A stretch of DNA of 5,083 bases from Pseudofrankia asymbiotica (lineage in GTDB: Bacteria; Actinomycetota; Actinomycetes; Frankiales; Frankiaceae), in contig NZ_MOMC01000046.1 of the NCBI RefSeq assembly GCF_001983105.1, positions 18,669-23,751 on the forward strand, read 5' to 3'. The first letter of the stretch is position 1, and each line of letters opens with the position of its first letter. Below are positions 1 through 5,082 of this stretch, piece by piece. The notes below the pieces were generated by a model. It searched no databases. It saw only the letters and a list, made by a program, of their open reading frames with translations, and was not told the origin of the DNA. The position numbers and the translations under genes are program-made.

Positions 1-2211
1 CACCGGAGCGGGTGACGCGGTGAGGCCGGGTCCGGTGTCCTGGCGGGCGAACGCGGGGCCTGGTGCGGCGTCGAGCCCGGGGCCGAGCGGCCCGCGCTCC
101 GCCGTGGCGATGGCGGAGCCCGCGAACCCCCCCGCGCTACCGGCGACACCGGCCTGGCGGGGCGGCTGCATCCCGCCACCCGCGAAGCCAGCGCCATACC
201 CGGCTGACGGCTGCGGCGACGGCGACGGCTGGGCGGCGTAGCCGGTGGGCGGGCGGACCCCCTGGCCCGGCTGTGGTGCCGACCAGGCGGCCGCCGCCGG
301 CGAGGGCGGCGGCCCGGGCTGCGTCGCCCGGCCCGGGCCGTCGGCCGTCTGTGCGTGGACGGTCGGCGTGTGGCCGGTCGGCGCACCAGCGGGTCGCGTC
401 GGCCCGCCCCGGGCGCCGTCGACGCCGGGACGCCCCCCGCTCGCGCCAGGCTCACCGATCGTCACCCGCCACACGCCGCCGAACGTCTCGGCGAGCGCCT
501 CGCCCAGCACCTCGGCGTGGTTCCCCTGGCCGAACACCTTGGCCATCGGGGGCGTCGAGAGCGCGAGAAACACCTCGTTCGACCGGACGTCGAGCACCCT
601 GACGTGCTCCACGAGGAGGCTCGCTGTCACCACCCTGCGGCGCCGTGCCGCCGCGAGCACCTGGTCCCACCTGGCGCGCACCGCCGCCGCGTCAGCACCG
701 CCGCCACCGCCAGCCGCGGCCGGCGGTGGCGGCGCTGGCTGGGTGACCGGCTGAGGCGGAGACTGCCGCCCGGCGGGGGCCGTCTGCCCGCTCGCCGGGC
801 CGCCCCAGCCGCCGCCCGCCCGAGCCGCCGGGGCTCCGTCAGCCGGCCGGGTCGACGGAGCCGGCCTGGGCTCGGCCATGGGCGCCCCCGCCGACGGCCG
901 TGTGTTCGGGGGGTACGGAGCCGACGGTGCGGGCGAGCTGGCCGGGGCGGTGGGCTCGGCCGCGGAGGCGGGGCTGGGGGCCCACGGCGTCGCGGCCGCG
1001 GGCGCCGCCGAGACCGGAGCACCCGCCACGGGAACACCGGCCGCCGGAACACCCACGGCCAGGCCGCGCTCGAGCCGCTCCAGGCGGGCGAGCAGCGCGG
1101 CCGGGTCGGTCGCCGCGCCTGGCAGCAACGCCCTGGCCAGGACGAGCTCGAGCAGCAGCCGGGGGCTCGCCGTCCCGCGCATCTCCGCGAGCCCGGCGTG
1201 CAGCACGTCGGCGGTCCGCGACAGCTCCGCCGGGCCGACCCGGCCCGCCTGGGCCTTCATCCGGTCGATCTGGTCGGACGAGAAGGCCTCGAGGAGGCCG
1301 CGCTCGACCGCGTCGGGCACAGCGTTGATCAGAATGAGGTCGCGCAGCCGCTCCAACAGGTCCGCGGTGAAGCGGCGTGGATCGTGCCCCGACCCCACGA
1401 CCTTGTCCACGACGGTGAACAGCGTCGCCCCGTCGCGGGCGGCGAGCGCGTCGACGGTCTGGTCGAGCAGCACGCCGTCGGTCATCCCGAGCAGCGCGAC
1501 CGCCCGGTCGTAGCGCAGCCCCTCGGGGCCGGCGCCCGCCAGCAGCTGGTCGAGCACCGACAGCGAGTCGCGCACCGAGCCGGCGCCGGCGCGGACCACC
1601 AGCGGGAGCACCGTCGGGTCGATCTCGGCGCCTTCCTGGGCGCAGATCGACGCCAGGTGGTCGCGCAGCACCCCTGGCGGCACCAGCCGGAAGGCGTAGT
1701 GATGCGTCCTGGACCGGATGGTGGCGATCACCTTGTCCGGCTCGGTCGTCGCGAAGATGAACTTCAGGTAGGGCGGCGGCTCCTCGACGACCTTGAGCAG
1801 CGCGTTGAACGCCGCGGCGGTCACCATGTGCGCCTCGTCCACCACGAAGACCTTGAACCTGGCCGAGGCCGGCGCGAAGAACGCGCGTTCCCGCAGGTCA
1901 CGCGCGTCATCGACGAGGCCATGCGAGGCGGCGTCGATCTCGGTGACGTCCATCGACGAGCCGGTCCGGATGGACACGCACTGGTCGCACACACCGCACG
2001 GCTCGGGCGTCGGCCCCCGCTCGCAGTTGAGCGAGGCGGCGAGGATCCGCGCCGACGAGGTCTTGCCGCAGCCGCGCGGGCCGCTGAACAGGTAGGCATG
2101 GTGCAGCCGGCTGGTGCGCAGCGCCTGCATCAGCGCCGTCGTCACATGCTCCTGCCCGACGACCTGGCTGAACGTCGCGGGCCGATACCGGTTGTACAGC
2201 GCTGTGCTCAC
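1..2211 (-). CDS. dnaX: DNA polymerase III subunit gamma/tau, 3' end beyond the window
   Basis: DnaX is the AAA+ ATPase of the replicative clamp loader, which loads the beta sliding clamp and links polymerase cores. The 737 residues visible contain no stop. In order they show: N-terminal NRYRPATFSQVVGQEHV; Walker A GPRGCGKTS (44-52); a four-cysteine zinc module (C63, C72, C75, C78); Walker B VFVVDEAH (121-128); sensor 1 FIFATTE; the arginine-finger region TIRSRTHHYAFRLV (164-177); and sensor 2 GSVRDSLSVLDQL (about 212-224). The collar domain III follows at about 245-365. A Pro/Ala/Gly-rich linker (about 380-505) leads to a tau-like domain (about 508-590, starting RARWDQVLAAARRRRVVTAS), then a second Pro/Gly-rich stretch runs off the edge. 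The GTG start is the only option: an in-frame TAG lies at 2263-2265 with no ATG, GTG or TTG between, and GAGGG at 2219-2223 sits 7 nt upstream. All ATPase motifs are intact. The fold assignment is secure; the C-terminus is unseen. Confidence 0.97.
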   Translation of the reverse strand, partial: MSTALYNRYRPATFSQVVGQEHVTTALMQALRTSRLHHAYLFSGPRGCGKTSSARILAASLNCERGPTPEPCGVCDQCVSIRTGSSMDVTEIDAASHGLVDDARDLRERAFFAPASARFKVFVVDEAHMVTAAAFNALLKVVEEPPPYLKFIFATTEPDKVIATIRSRTHHYAFRLVPPGVLRDHLASICAQEGAEIDPTVLPLVVRAGAGSVRDSLSVLDQLLAGAGPEGLRYDRAVALLGMTDGVLLDQTVDALAARDGATLFTVVDKVVGSGHDPRRFTADLLERLRDLILINAVPDAVERGLLEAFSSDQIDRMKAQAGRVGPAELSRTADVLHAGLAEMRGTASPRLLLELVLARALLPGAATDPAALLARLERLERGLAVGVPAAGVPVAGAPVSAAPAAATPWAPSPASAAEPTAPASSPAPSAPYPPNTRPSAGAPMAEPRPAPSTRPADGAPAARAGGGWGGPASGQTAPAGRQSPPQPVTQPAPPPPAAAGGGGGADAAAVRARWDQVLAAARRRRVVTASLLVEHVRVLDVRSNEVFLALSTPPMAKVFGQGNHAEVLGEALAETFGGVWRVTIGEPGASGGRPGVDGARGGPTRPAGAPTGHTPTVHAQTADGPGRATQPGPPPSPAAAAWSAPQPGQGVRPPTGYAAQPSPSPQPSAGYGAGFAGGGMQPPRQAGVAGSAGGFAGSAIATAERGPLGPGLDAAPGPAFARQDTGPGLTASPAPV

Positions 2212-2421
2212 TCGCTCGCCCTCGCAGCCCGCGTCGCTACCTACCCCGATCCGGTGCCTGGGCTATCAGGGGACCGGGGCAACCCCATTCTCCGCCTCCC
2301 CCAACCACCACCGCAGGGGCCACTCCGCACCCGCAGAAGCCTCGCCTCCCCCAGGCAGCGCGAAGCGCACCTCGAAGATCCGACCCCCAACAAAGGACGA
2401 CAGCAAGACACCCCCACCGAT
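2212..2421. other. non-coding leader region upstream of dnaX
   Basis: This stretch separates the dnaX start from the tandem repeat array. No open frame here has a convincing start, ribosome site or family resemblance. An in-frame TAG at 2263-2265 rules out an N-terminal extension of dnaX. The dnaX Shine-Dalgarno GAGGG is at 2219-2223. I looked for a minus-strand sigma-70-like promoter and found nothing convincing: a TTGCCC at 2277-2282 is not followed by a good -10 at the right distance. A short GCGC-GAA-GCGC palindrome occurs near 2360. Whether dnaX has its own promoter here or depends on read-through from ffs cannot be told from the sequence. Confidence 0.5.
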
Positions 2422-2538
2422 GTCGCCGCCAGACGACGAGCCCACCAGACGACGTCGCCGCCAGGCGACGAGCCCACCAGACGACGTCGCCGCCAGGCGA
2501 CGAGCCCACCAGACGACGTCGCCGCCAGGCGACGAGCC
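2422..2538. repeat. 32-bp tandem repeat array, about 3.7 copies
   Basis: Units start at 2422, 2454, 2486 and 2518, with the last cut at 2538. Copies 2 and 3 are identical and the visible part of copy 4 matches them. Copy 1 differs by one base (AGACGAC instead of AGGCGAC after GTCGCCGCC). Each unit is two related 16-mers. Read on the minus strand these are GTCGTCTGGTGGGCTC and GTCGCCTGGCGGCGAC, identical at 11 of 16 positions. The second 16-mer is an inverted repeat, and across the unit junction copies 2-4 form a 7-bp stem CGTCGCC/GGCGACG with loop GCCA. Copy 1 has a mismatched stem. The period is not a multiple of three, so translation changes frame at each unit, and the array lies between ffs and dnaX. 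It is therefore non-coding. There are no spacers, so it is not a CRISPR. Function is unknown: it could be slippage-derived, a protein-binding array or a transcript-folding element. Confidence 0.93.
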
Positions 2539-2547
2539 AAGAGGGTC

Positions 2548-2566
2548 GTAGGGGCGAAGCCCCTAC
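2548..2566 (-). terminator. perfect 8-bp hairpin between ffs and dnaX
   Basis: GTAGGGGC (2548-2555) pairs with GCCCCTAC (2559-2566) around a GAA loop, read as UUC on the minus-strand transcript. No T tract follows, so if it terminates transcription it is not a canonical intrinsic terminator. High-GC actinobacteria often use such hairpins without U tracts. It could instead be an RNA-stability structure or an interspersed GC-rich palindrome. Confidence 0.45.
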
Positions 2567-2575
2567 CTCGGGGGT

Positions 2576-2593
2576 CCGGGGGTCGCCCCCCGG
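2576..2593 (-). terminator. perfect 7-bp hairpin between ffs and dnaX
   Basis: CCGGGGG (2576-2582) pairs with CCCCCGG (2587-2593) around a 4-nt TCGC loop. It is the second of three strong stems met by transcription leaving ffs toward dnaX. It has no T tract. A back-up terminator is plausible; the structure is seen directly, the role is inferred. Confidence 0.45.
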
Positions 2594-2615
2594 GGCAGCA
2601 TCACGAGCCCGGGGA

Positions 2616-2632
2616 GCCGCCCAAAGGGCGGC
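2616..2632 (-). terminator. probable ffs terminator hairpin
   Basis: GCCGCCC (2616-2622) and GGGCGGC (2626-2632) form a perfect 7-bp stem with a 3-nt loop, beginning about 9 nt past the closing stem of the SRP RNA. This is where a terminator or 3'-processing boundary is expected. No run of T follows on the minus strand, so termination would be of the U-less kind. Confidence 0.6.
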
Positions 2633-2639
2633 GAACAGG

Positions 2640-2732
2640 AGGACCCCTCGCGCACCCGCCAGAGCCCGCTTATCCTTGCTGCCTTCCGGCCCTGGGGAGG
2701 TTCACGAGGATGACGCCACACGAGGGGTCTGC
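2640..2732 (-). ncRNA. ffs: signal recognition particle RNA, small bacterial (4.5S-like) type
   Basis: The SRP RNA binds Ffh and directs ribosomes translating membrane and secreted proteins to FtsY at the membrane. On the minus strand the conserved apical part is clear: a GCC-GGAA-GGC hairpin with its GGAA tetraloop at 2684-2687, flanked by CCCCAGG on one side and AGCAAGG on the other, forming the Ffh-binding internal loop. The outer ends close through GACCCCTCG (2721-2729) and CGAGGGGTC (2642-2650). The length of about 93 nt fits the small SRP RNA lacking an Alu domain. Location beside dnaX is a known actinobacterial arrangement. The exact ends are estimated from the closing stem and the upstream -10-like box, so each may be off by several nucleotides. 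Confidence 0.95.
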
Positions 2733-2737
2733 TTCGC

Positions 2738-2743
2738 AGTCTA
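2738..2743 (-). promoter_or_regulatory. probable -10 box of ffs
   Basis: The minus strand reads TAGACT, a good match to the TANNNT form of housekeeping -10 elements in actinobacteria. It is placed to start transcription near 2731, right at the predicted 5' end of the SRP RNA. The -35 position (about 2761-2766, reading CGTCAG) is a poor match. Confidence 0.6.
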
Positions 2744-2769
2744 GCCCTCCGGCGCCGGTCCTGACGGCC

Positions 2770-2785
2770 GGGCCACTTCTGGCCC
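2770..2785. promoter_or_regulatory. inverted repeat near the ffs -35 region
   Basis: GGGCCA (2770-2775) and TGGCCC (2780-2785) are a perfect 6-bp inverted repeat around CTTC. It lies just upstream of the expected -35 region of ffs in the divergent ffs/tRNA-Ser spacer. It could be a protein site or simply chance symmetry in GC-rich DNA. Confidence 0.3.
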
Positions 2786-2817
2786 TGAGCGTCCCGGTGA
2801 TCCTCAGTCAGGCCCCG

Positions 2818-2835
2818 CCCGCCGGCCACGGCGGG
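2818..2835. promoter_or_regulatory. inverted repeat upstream of tRNA-Ser
   Basis: CCCGCCG (2818-2824) and CGGCGGG (2829-2835) form a perfect 7-bp inverted repeat with loop GCCA. It covers the -35 region expected for tRNA-Ser. Stem length and loop equal those of the hairpins in the 2422-2538 array, though the stem sequence differs. Role unknown. Confidence 0.35.
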
Positions 2836-2847
2836 CCCGCGATCCGG

Positions 2848-2853
2848 TACTCT
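2848..2853 (+). promoter_or_regulatory. possible -10 box of tRNA-Ser
   Basis: TACTCT fits TANNNT and lies 7 nt before the first base of the tRNA, which would place the transcription start at or next to the mature 5' end. No recognisable -35 is present about 17 bp upstream. Confidence 0.4.
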
Positions 2854-2860
2854 CGTCGGC

Positions 2861-2945
2861 GGAGGACTCGCCTAGTGGCCTAGGGCGCACGCTTGGAAAG
2901 CGTGTTGGGCTTACACCCTCGGGGGTTCGAATCCCCCGTCCTCCG
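2861..2945 (+). tRNA. tRNA-Ser (anticodon GGA)
   Basis: A complete 85-nt class II tRNA. The acceptor stem is GGAGGAC (2861-2867) with GTCCTCC (2938-2944), with discriminator G2945. The anticodon arm is CACGC/GCGTG (2888-2892, 2900-2904) with loop TTGGAAA, giving anticodon GGA at 2895-2897, which reads UCC and UCU serine codons. A long variable arm lies between 2905 and 2920, as expected for serine. The T arm is GGGGG/CCCCC around TTCGAAT (2921-2937). The 3' CCA is not encoded, so it must be added by nucleotidyltransferase. No strong terminator follows, only a 4-bp CCGA/TCGG hairpin at 2952-2962, so read-through into ybaB is possible. Confidence 0.97.
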
Positions 2946-3030
2946 CTCTCTCCGATCTTCGGGGTCCCGGCTCGGCGTGCAGACACCGAACCCAACGCGA
3001 GTGTGGGCGTGGGCGCGTACGTGTCGGACG

Positions 3031-3037
3031 TAGGATC
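3031..3037 (+). promoter_or_regulatory. TAGGAT: -10 box or Shine-Dalgarno of ybaB
   Basis: TAGGAT (3031-3036) ends 7 nt before the ATG at 3044. It matches the TANNNT -10 element at the spacing typical of leaderless actinobacterial transcripts. The AGGA within it (3032-3035) is also 8 nt before the same ATG, a good Shine-Dalgarno distance. Both readings favour 3044 over the ATG at 3038. No clear -35 is visible. Confidence 0.45.
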
Positions 3038-3043
3038 ATGGTC

Positions 3044-3457
3044 ATGTCGATTCCTGGGGACCCGTTCGGTGGGCTCGGCGGTGACGCGGCCGGTGGCATC
3101 GGGGCGCTTTTCGAGCAGGCGCAGAAGATGCAGGCCGCGATGGTCGCCGCGCAGGAGGAGCTCGCCGAGGCTCGGGTCGAGGGCAGCGCTGGTGGCGGGC
3201 TGGTGACCGCGACGGTGAACGGCGGCGGCGAGCTGGTCGACCTGAAGATCAGCGCGCGGGCCGTCGACCCGGACGACACCGAGACGCTCGCCGACCTGGT
3301 GCTGGCCGCGGTGCGCGACGCCACCACGAACGCGCACAAGCTGGCCGAGCAGAAGATGGCCGCGGCCACCGGTGGGCTGGGCGACATGCTCGGAGGGATG
3401 GGCGGGCCGGGTGGCGGGCTGCCAGGGCTGCCTGGTGGTTTTCCACAGCTCGGCTGA
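3044..3457 (+). CDS. YbaB/EbfC family nucleoid-associated DNA-binding protein
   Basis: Members of this family are small dimeric proteins that bind DNA and coat the nucleoid; the gene is very often found between dnaX and recR. The 137-residue product has the family plan. An N-terminal amphipathic helix (about 22-46, [20 protein letters not shown]) is followed by a beta region (about 53-70, [18 protein letters not shown]) and the signature-like [18 protein letters not shown], which opens a long C-terminal helix (about 79-107). The tail (110-137) is rich in Gly, Met and Pro and is probably disordered. An ATG at 3038 would add two residues, but its AGGA is only 2 nt away whereas 3044 has 8 nt, so I prefer 3044. 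recR follows after 63 nt in the same direction, so they are probably cotranscribed. The family is confident; the DNA target and exact role in this organism are not shown. Confidence 0.94.
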   Translation: MSIPGDPFGGLGGDAAGGIGALFEQAQKMQAAMVAAQEELAEARVEGSAGGGLVTATVNGGGELVDLKISARAVDPDDTETLADLVLAAVRDATTNAHKLAEQKMAAATGGLGDMLGGMGGPGGGLPGLPGGFPQLG

Positions 3458-3469
3458 CGACATCGTGGC

Positions 3470-3501
3470 CTGACGGTTCAGGACTGACGGCGCTGACGGC
3501 G
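3470..3501 (+). repeat. three CTGACGG repeats between ybaB and recR
   Basis: CTGACGG occurs at 3470, 3484 and 3493. The last two are a perfect 9-bp tandem CTGACGGCG. The first copy is part of a 5-bp hairpin CCTGA/TCAGG (3469-3482). All lie in the 63-nt gap just before the recR ribosome site. The meaning is unclear; they could be chance or a short regulatory site. Confidence 0.4.
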
Positions 3502-3520
3502 CGGGAACGGTAAGGCAAAC

Positions 3521-4120
3521 GTGTATGAAGGCGTCGTCCAGGACCTGATCGACGAGCTCGGGATGCTTCCCGGGATCGGGCCGAAGAGCGCGCAGCGCAT
3601 CGCGTTCCACATTCTCGCCGCCGACCCGGCCGACGTCCGCCGGCTCGCCAAGACGCTGATAGAGGTCAAGGAGAAGGTCCAGTTCTGTCGGATCTGCTTC
3701 AACGTGGCTCAGGCCGAGCTGTGCCGGATCTGCTCCGACCCGCGTCGCGACACGACGGTGATCTGTGTCGTCGAGGAGTCGAAGGACGTCGTCGCGGTCG
3801 AGCGCACCCGTGAGTTCCGCGGTCGCTACCACGTTCTGGGCGGGGCGATCAACCCGATCGGCGGCGTCGGCCCCGACGACCTGCACATCCGTGAGCTGAT
3901 CGCGCGGCTGGCCGACGGCTCCGTGACCGAGCTGATCCTGGCGACCGACCCGAACACCGAAGGGGAGGTCACCGCGAGCTACCTCGCCCGCCAGATCGCC
4001 CCGATGGGCCTGACGGTCTCCCGGCTGGCGAGCGGCCTGCCGATGGGCGGGGATCTGGAATGGGCGGACGAGGTGACCCTGGGCCGCGCCTTCGAGGGCC
4101 GCCGCACGGTCTCTCCCTGA
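3521..4120 (+). CDS. recR: recombination mediator protein RecR
   Basis: RecR acts with RecO, and with RecF where present, to help load RecA onto SSB-coated single-stranded DNA at gaps. The 199-residue product is full family length. It has a helix-hairpin-helix ([14 protein letters not shown], 16-29); a four-cysteine zinc finger (C56, C59, C68, C71); a Toprim domain from about 79, with [12 protein letters not shown] (83-94) and [16 protein letters not shown] (141-156); and the conserved C-terminal part [27 protein letters not shown] (169-195). The start is GTG at 3521, preceded by AAGG (3512-3515) with a 5-nt gap; the ATG at 3525 is out of frame. It probably shares a transcript with the upstream YbaB-family gene. 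All key motifs are intact and nothing is odd about it. The downstream gene is convergent. Confidence 0.98.
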   Translation: MYEGVVQDLIDELGMLPGIGPKSAQRIAFHILAADPADVRRLAKTLIEVKEKVQFCRICFNVAQAELCRICSDPRRDTTVICVVEESKDVVAVERTREFRGRYHVLGGAINPIGGVGPDDLHIRELIARLADGSVTELILATDPNTEGEVTASYLARQIAPMGLTVSRLASGLPMGGDLEWADEVTLGRAFEGRRTVSP

Positions 4121-4135
4121 CGGCCTCCGGCCGTC
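4119..4135 (+). terminator. hairpin overlapping the recR stop codon
   Basis: GACGGCC (4119-4125) and GGCCGTC (4129-4135) form a perfect 7-bp stem with loop TCC, beginning within the TGA stop of recR (4118-4120). C-rich sequence follows rather than T. It is a likely U-less terminator for the ybaB-recR transcript. Confidence 0.55.
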
Positions 4136-4143
4136 CCCCGCCT

Positions 4144-4160
4144 CAGCCGGGGCCGGGCTG
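4144..4160 (-). terminator. weaker hairpin between convergent genes
   Basis: CAGCC (4144-4148) and GGCTG (4156-4160) form a 5-bp stem with a 7-nt loop, 7 nt beyond the stop of the minus-strand gene. An alternative pairing uses CCCCG (4136-4140) with CGGGG (4148-4152). It could end the minus-strand transcript or act in both directions. Confidence 0.3.
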
Positions 4161-4167
4161 GGCATGT

Positions 4168-4833
4168 CTAGAAGCCGAGGATCGGGGCGTAGGTGGAGCT
4201 GGGGATCGCCGACAACGTCAGCAGCACCACGCTGATGTCCAGCTCGTCCGCCTCGGCGGAGAAGTGCCCGAGCATGCCACGGGTCAGGTAGACCGGCTGG
4301 CCGCCGCGGCTGACCCGCACTCCGAAGACACCCGTCGCGCGCAGCCACCAGACCCTGCCGGCCGCTCTGATGCGTACCTGTCGACTGTCGCGGCGCAGGT
4401 CGGCCACGAGCCGGCGCAGTCGCGGGTGGCCGGCCCGCGGCCGGCTGGGCTGGTCGACCGTGCCGGCGATCTCCTGGCTGGCCGCGTGAACCACCAGGCG
4501 CGCCGGCTCCGTCGTCAGTTCGATCAGCGAGCTCTCCCGCGAGATCTCCTGCCCGGCGGGCCACATCGTCGCCGGCCAGACTCCCTCCCCGGCGAGGACG
4601 CGCGCGCCCAGCGGACCGCCGGTGGGGTGTCCTGGCGGCAGCAGCGCGCCGACGACCCTGCCGGCTCCGTCGAGCCGCCAGGCGACCGACACGACGGCGC
4701 CGGGCGCGAGGCCGGGCAGCGCCGGAGCGCGGGGGGCCGCTTCGGCGGAGCCGGCGCGCACGGGCAGCATCCGCAGCATCCGGGTGGGGGTGACATTGTT
4801 GATGAGGGTCCACGACTGGGTCAGACCGATCAT
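4168..4833 (-). CDS. hypothetical protein, family not recognised
   Basis: I do not recognise this 221-residue product. Coding is supported by third positions that are nearly all G or C (for example 20 of 20 codons in 4201-4260) and by GGAGGAGG (4842-4849) placed 8 nt before the ATG at 4833. The frame stays open to 4977, but G+C at third positions falls to about 60-70% upstream of 4833, so the longer version is unlikely. Visible features: no signal peptide; tryptophans scattered, including RVWWLRATG (160-168); a basic stretch at about 131-165 (HPRLRRLVADLRRDSRQ within it); beta-like segments GVRVSRGGQPVYL; and a hydrophobic C-terminal part ISVVLLTLSAI (200-210), too short and too near the end to be a sure membrane helix. 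It is convergent with recR, 47 nt away. A small beta-rich cytoplasmic protein is a guess; no function is assigned. Confidence 0.8.
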   Translation of the reverse strand: MIGLTQSWTLINNVTPTRMLRMLPVRAGSAEAAPRAPALPGLAPGAVVSVAWRLDGAGRVVGALLPPGHPTGGPLGARVLAGEGVWPATMWPAGQEISRESSLIELTTEPARLVVHAASQEIAGTVDQPSRPRAGHPRLRRLVADLRRDSRQVRIRAAGRVWWLRATGVFGVRVSRGGQPVYLTRGMLGHFSAEADELDISVVLLTLSAIPSSTYAPILGF

Positions 4834-4976
4834 GCCCGGCGCCTCCTCCAGCCATCCGCCAGCGCGGGTTCTGGAACGGGCGATCGGGCGAGCTAGGCGG
4901 CCCGGGATGTCCCGTGTCCAGCGTGAACCACGCTCCGCTTCCACCGGTGGACAGTCTGCCATCCGCCCCTTACGCA

Positions 4977-5000
4977 TCGCAATACAAGTGCATCTTGCGA
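4977..5000. promoter_or_regulatory. inverted repeat TCGCAA-N12-TTGCGA
   Basis: TCGCAA (4977-4982) and TTGCGA (4995-5000) are perfect 6-bp arms around 12 nt, in a stretch (4971-5021) that is about 53% A+T while its surroundings are near 70% G+C or more. Low melting stability and symmetry suggest a promoter/operator for the minus-strand gene, or for a divergent gene beyond the edge. Confidence 0.45.
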
Positions 5001-5021
5001 GCTATCACGACATTCGATAGC
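5001..5021. promoter_or_regulatory. inverted repeat GCTATC-N9-GATAGC
   Basis: GCTATC (5001-5006) and GATAGC (5016-5021) are perfect 6-bp arms around 9 nt. It begins at the very next base after the preceding inverted repeat, making a 45-bp composite element. A dimeric regulator site is a reasonable guess; no regulator family can be named from it. Confidence 0.45.
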
Positions 5022-5047
5022 CCAGCCGGCTCGTCCCTAAACGTCGG

Positions 5048-5070
5048 CCGGTCGCACCACCCCGGTCGCA
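5048..5070. repeat. 9-bp direct repeat, 14-bp period
   Basis: CCGGTCGCA occurs at 5048-5056 and 5062-5070, with similar C/A-rich flanks. It lies between the AT-rich pocket and the Shine-Dalgarno-like GGAGG, so in the probable leader of a plus-strand gene. It may be chance in GC-rich DNA. Confidence 0.4.
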
Positions 5071-5077
5071 ACCCACC

Positions 5078-5082
5078 GGAGG
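5078..5082 (+). promoter_or_regulatory. Shine-Dalgarno-like GGAGG for a gene beyond the right edge
   Basis: GGAGG ends one base before the window edge and no start codon is inside the window. In several actinobacteria aspartate kinase follows recR, so that is a candidate for the missing gene, but nothing visible here proves it. Confidence 0.35.

Noticed and set aside
1..2211. programmed frameshift site producing a gamma form of DnaX
   Set aside because: I saw no A-rich slippery heptamer in the frame like that of E. coli dnaX, so there is no support for it.
2422..2538. CRISPR array
   Set aside because: The units abut directly with no unique spacers, and no cas gene is nearby.
2237..2540. small minus-strand open frames across the repeat array (90 and 99 codons)
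   Set aside because: They overlap each other in different frames, consist largely of translated 32-bp repeat, and have no convincing ribosome site or family.
355..2883. 842-codon open frame on the plus strand
   Set aside because: It is the antisense shadow of dnaX, kept open by high G+C. It is mostly Arg/Gly/Pro, runs through the repeat array, the SRP RNA and part of the tRNA, and shows no domain.
2911..3387. 158-codon minus-strand frame ending [10 protein letters not shown]
   Set aside because: It is antisense to ybaB, and its end is again tRNA-Ser antisense sequence. The Ser/Ala-rich composition is a frame shadow.
2804..4855. 683-codon open frame on the minus strand
   Set aside because: It lies antisense to ybaB, recR and the tRNA and has no domain. 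The peptide [10 protein letters not shown] within it is the well-known product of translating tRNA-Ser antisense, a frequent false annotation.
4060..4896. 278-codon plus-strand frame over the hypothetical gene
   Set aside because: It overlaps the end of recR out of frame, is low-complexity, has no ribosome site, and opposes the minus-strand frame whose third-position G+C and Shine-Dalgarno are far better.
4834..4977. 48-residue N-terminal extension of the hypothetical protein
   Set aside because: G+C at third positions drops to about 60-70% here, while the internal ATG at 4833 has an excellent GGAGGAGG at 8 nt.
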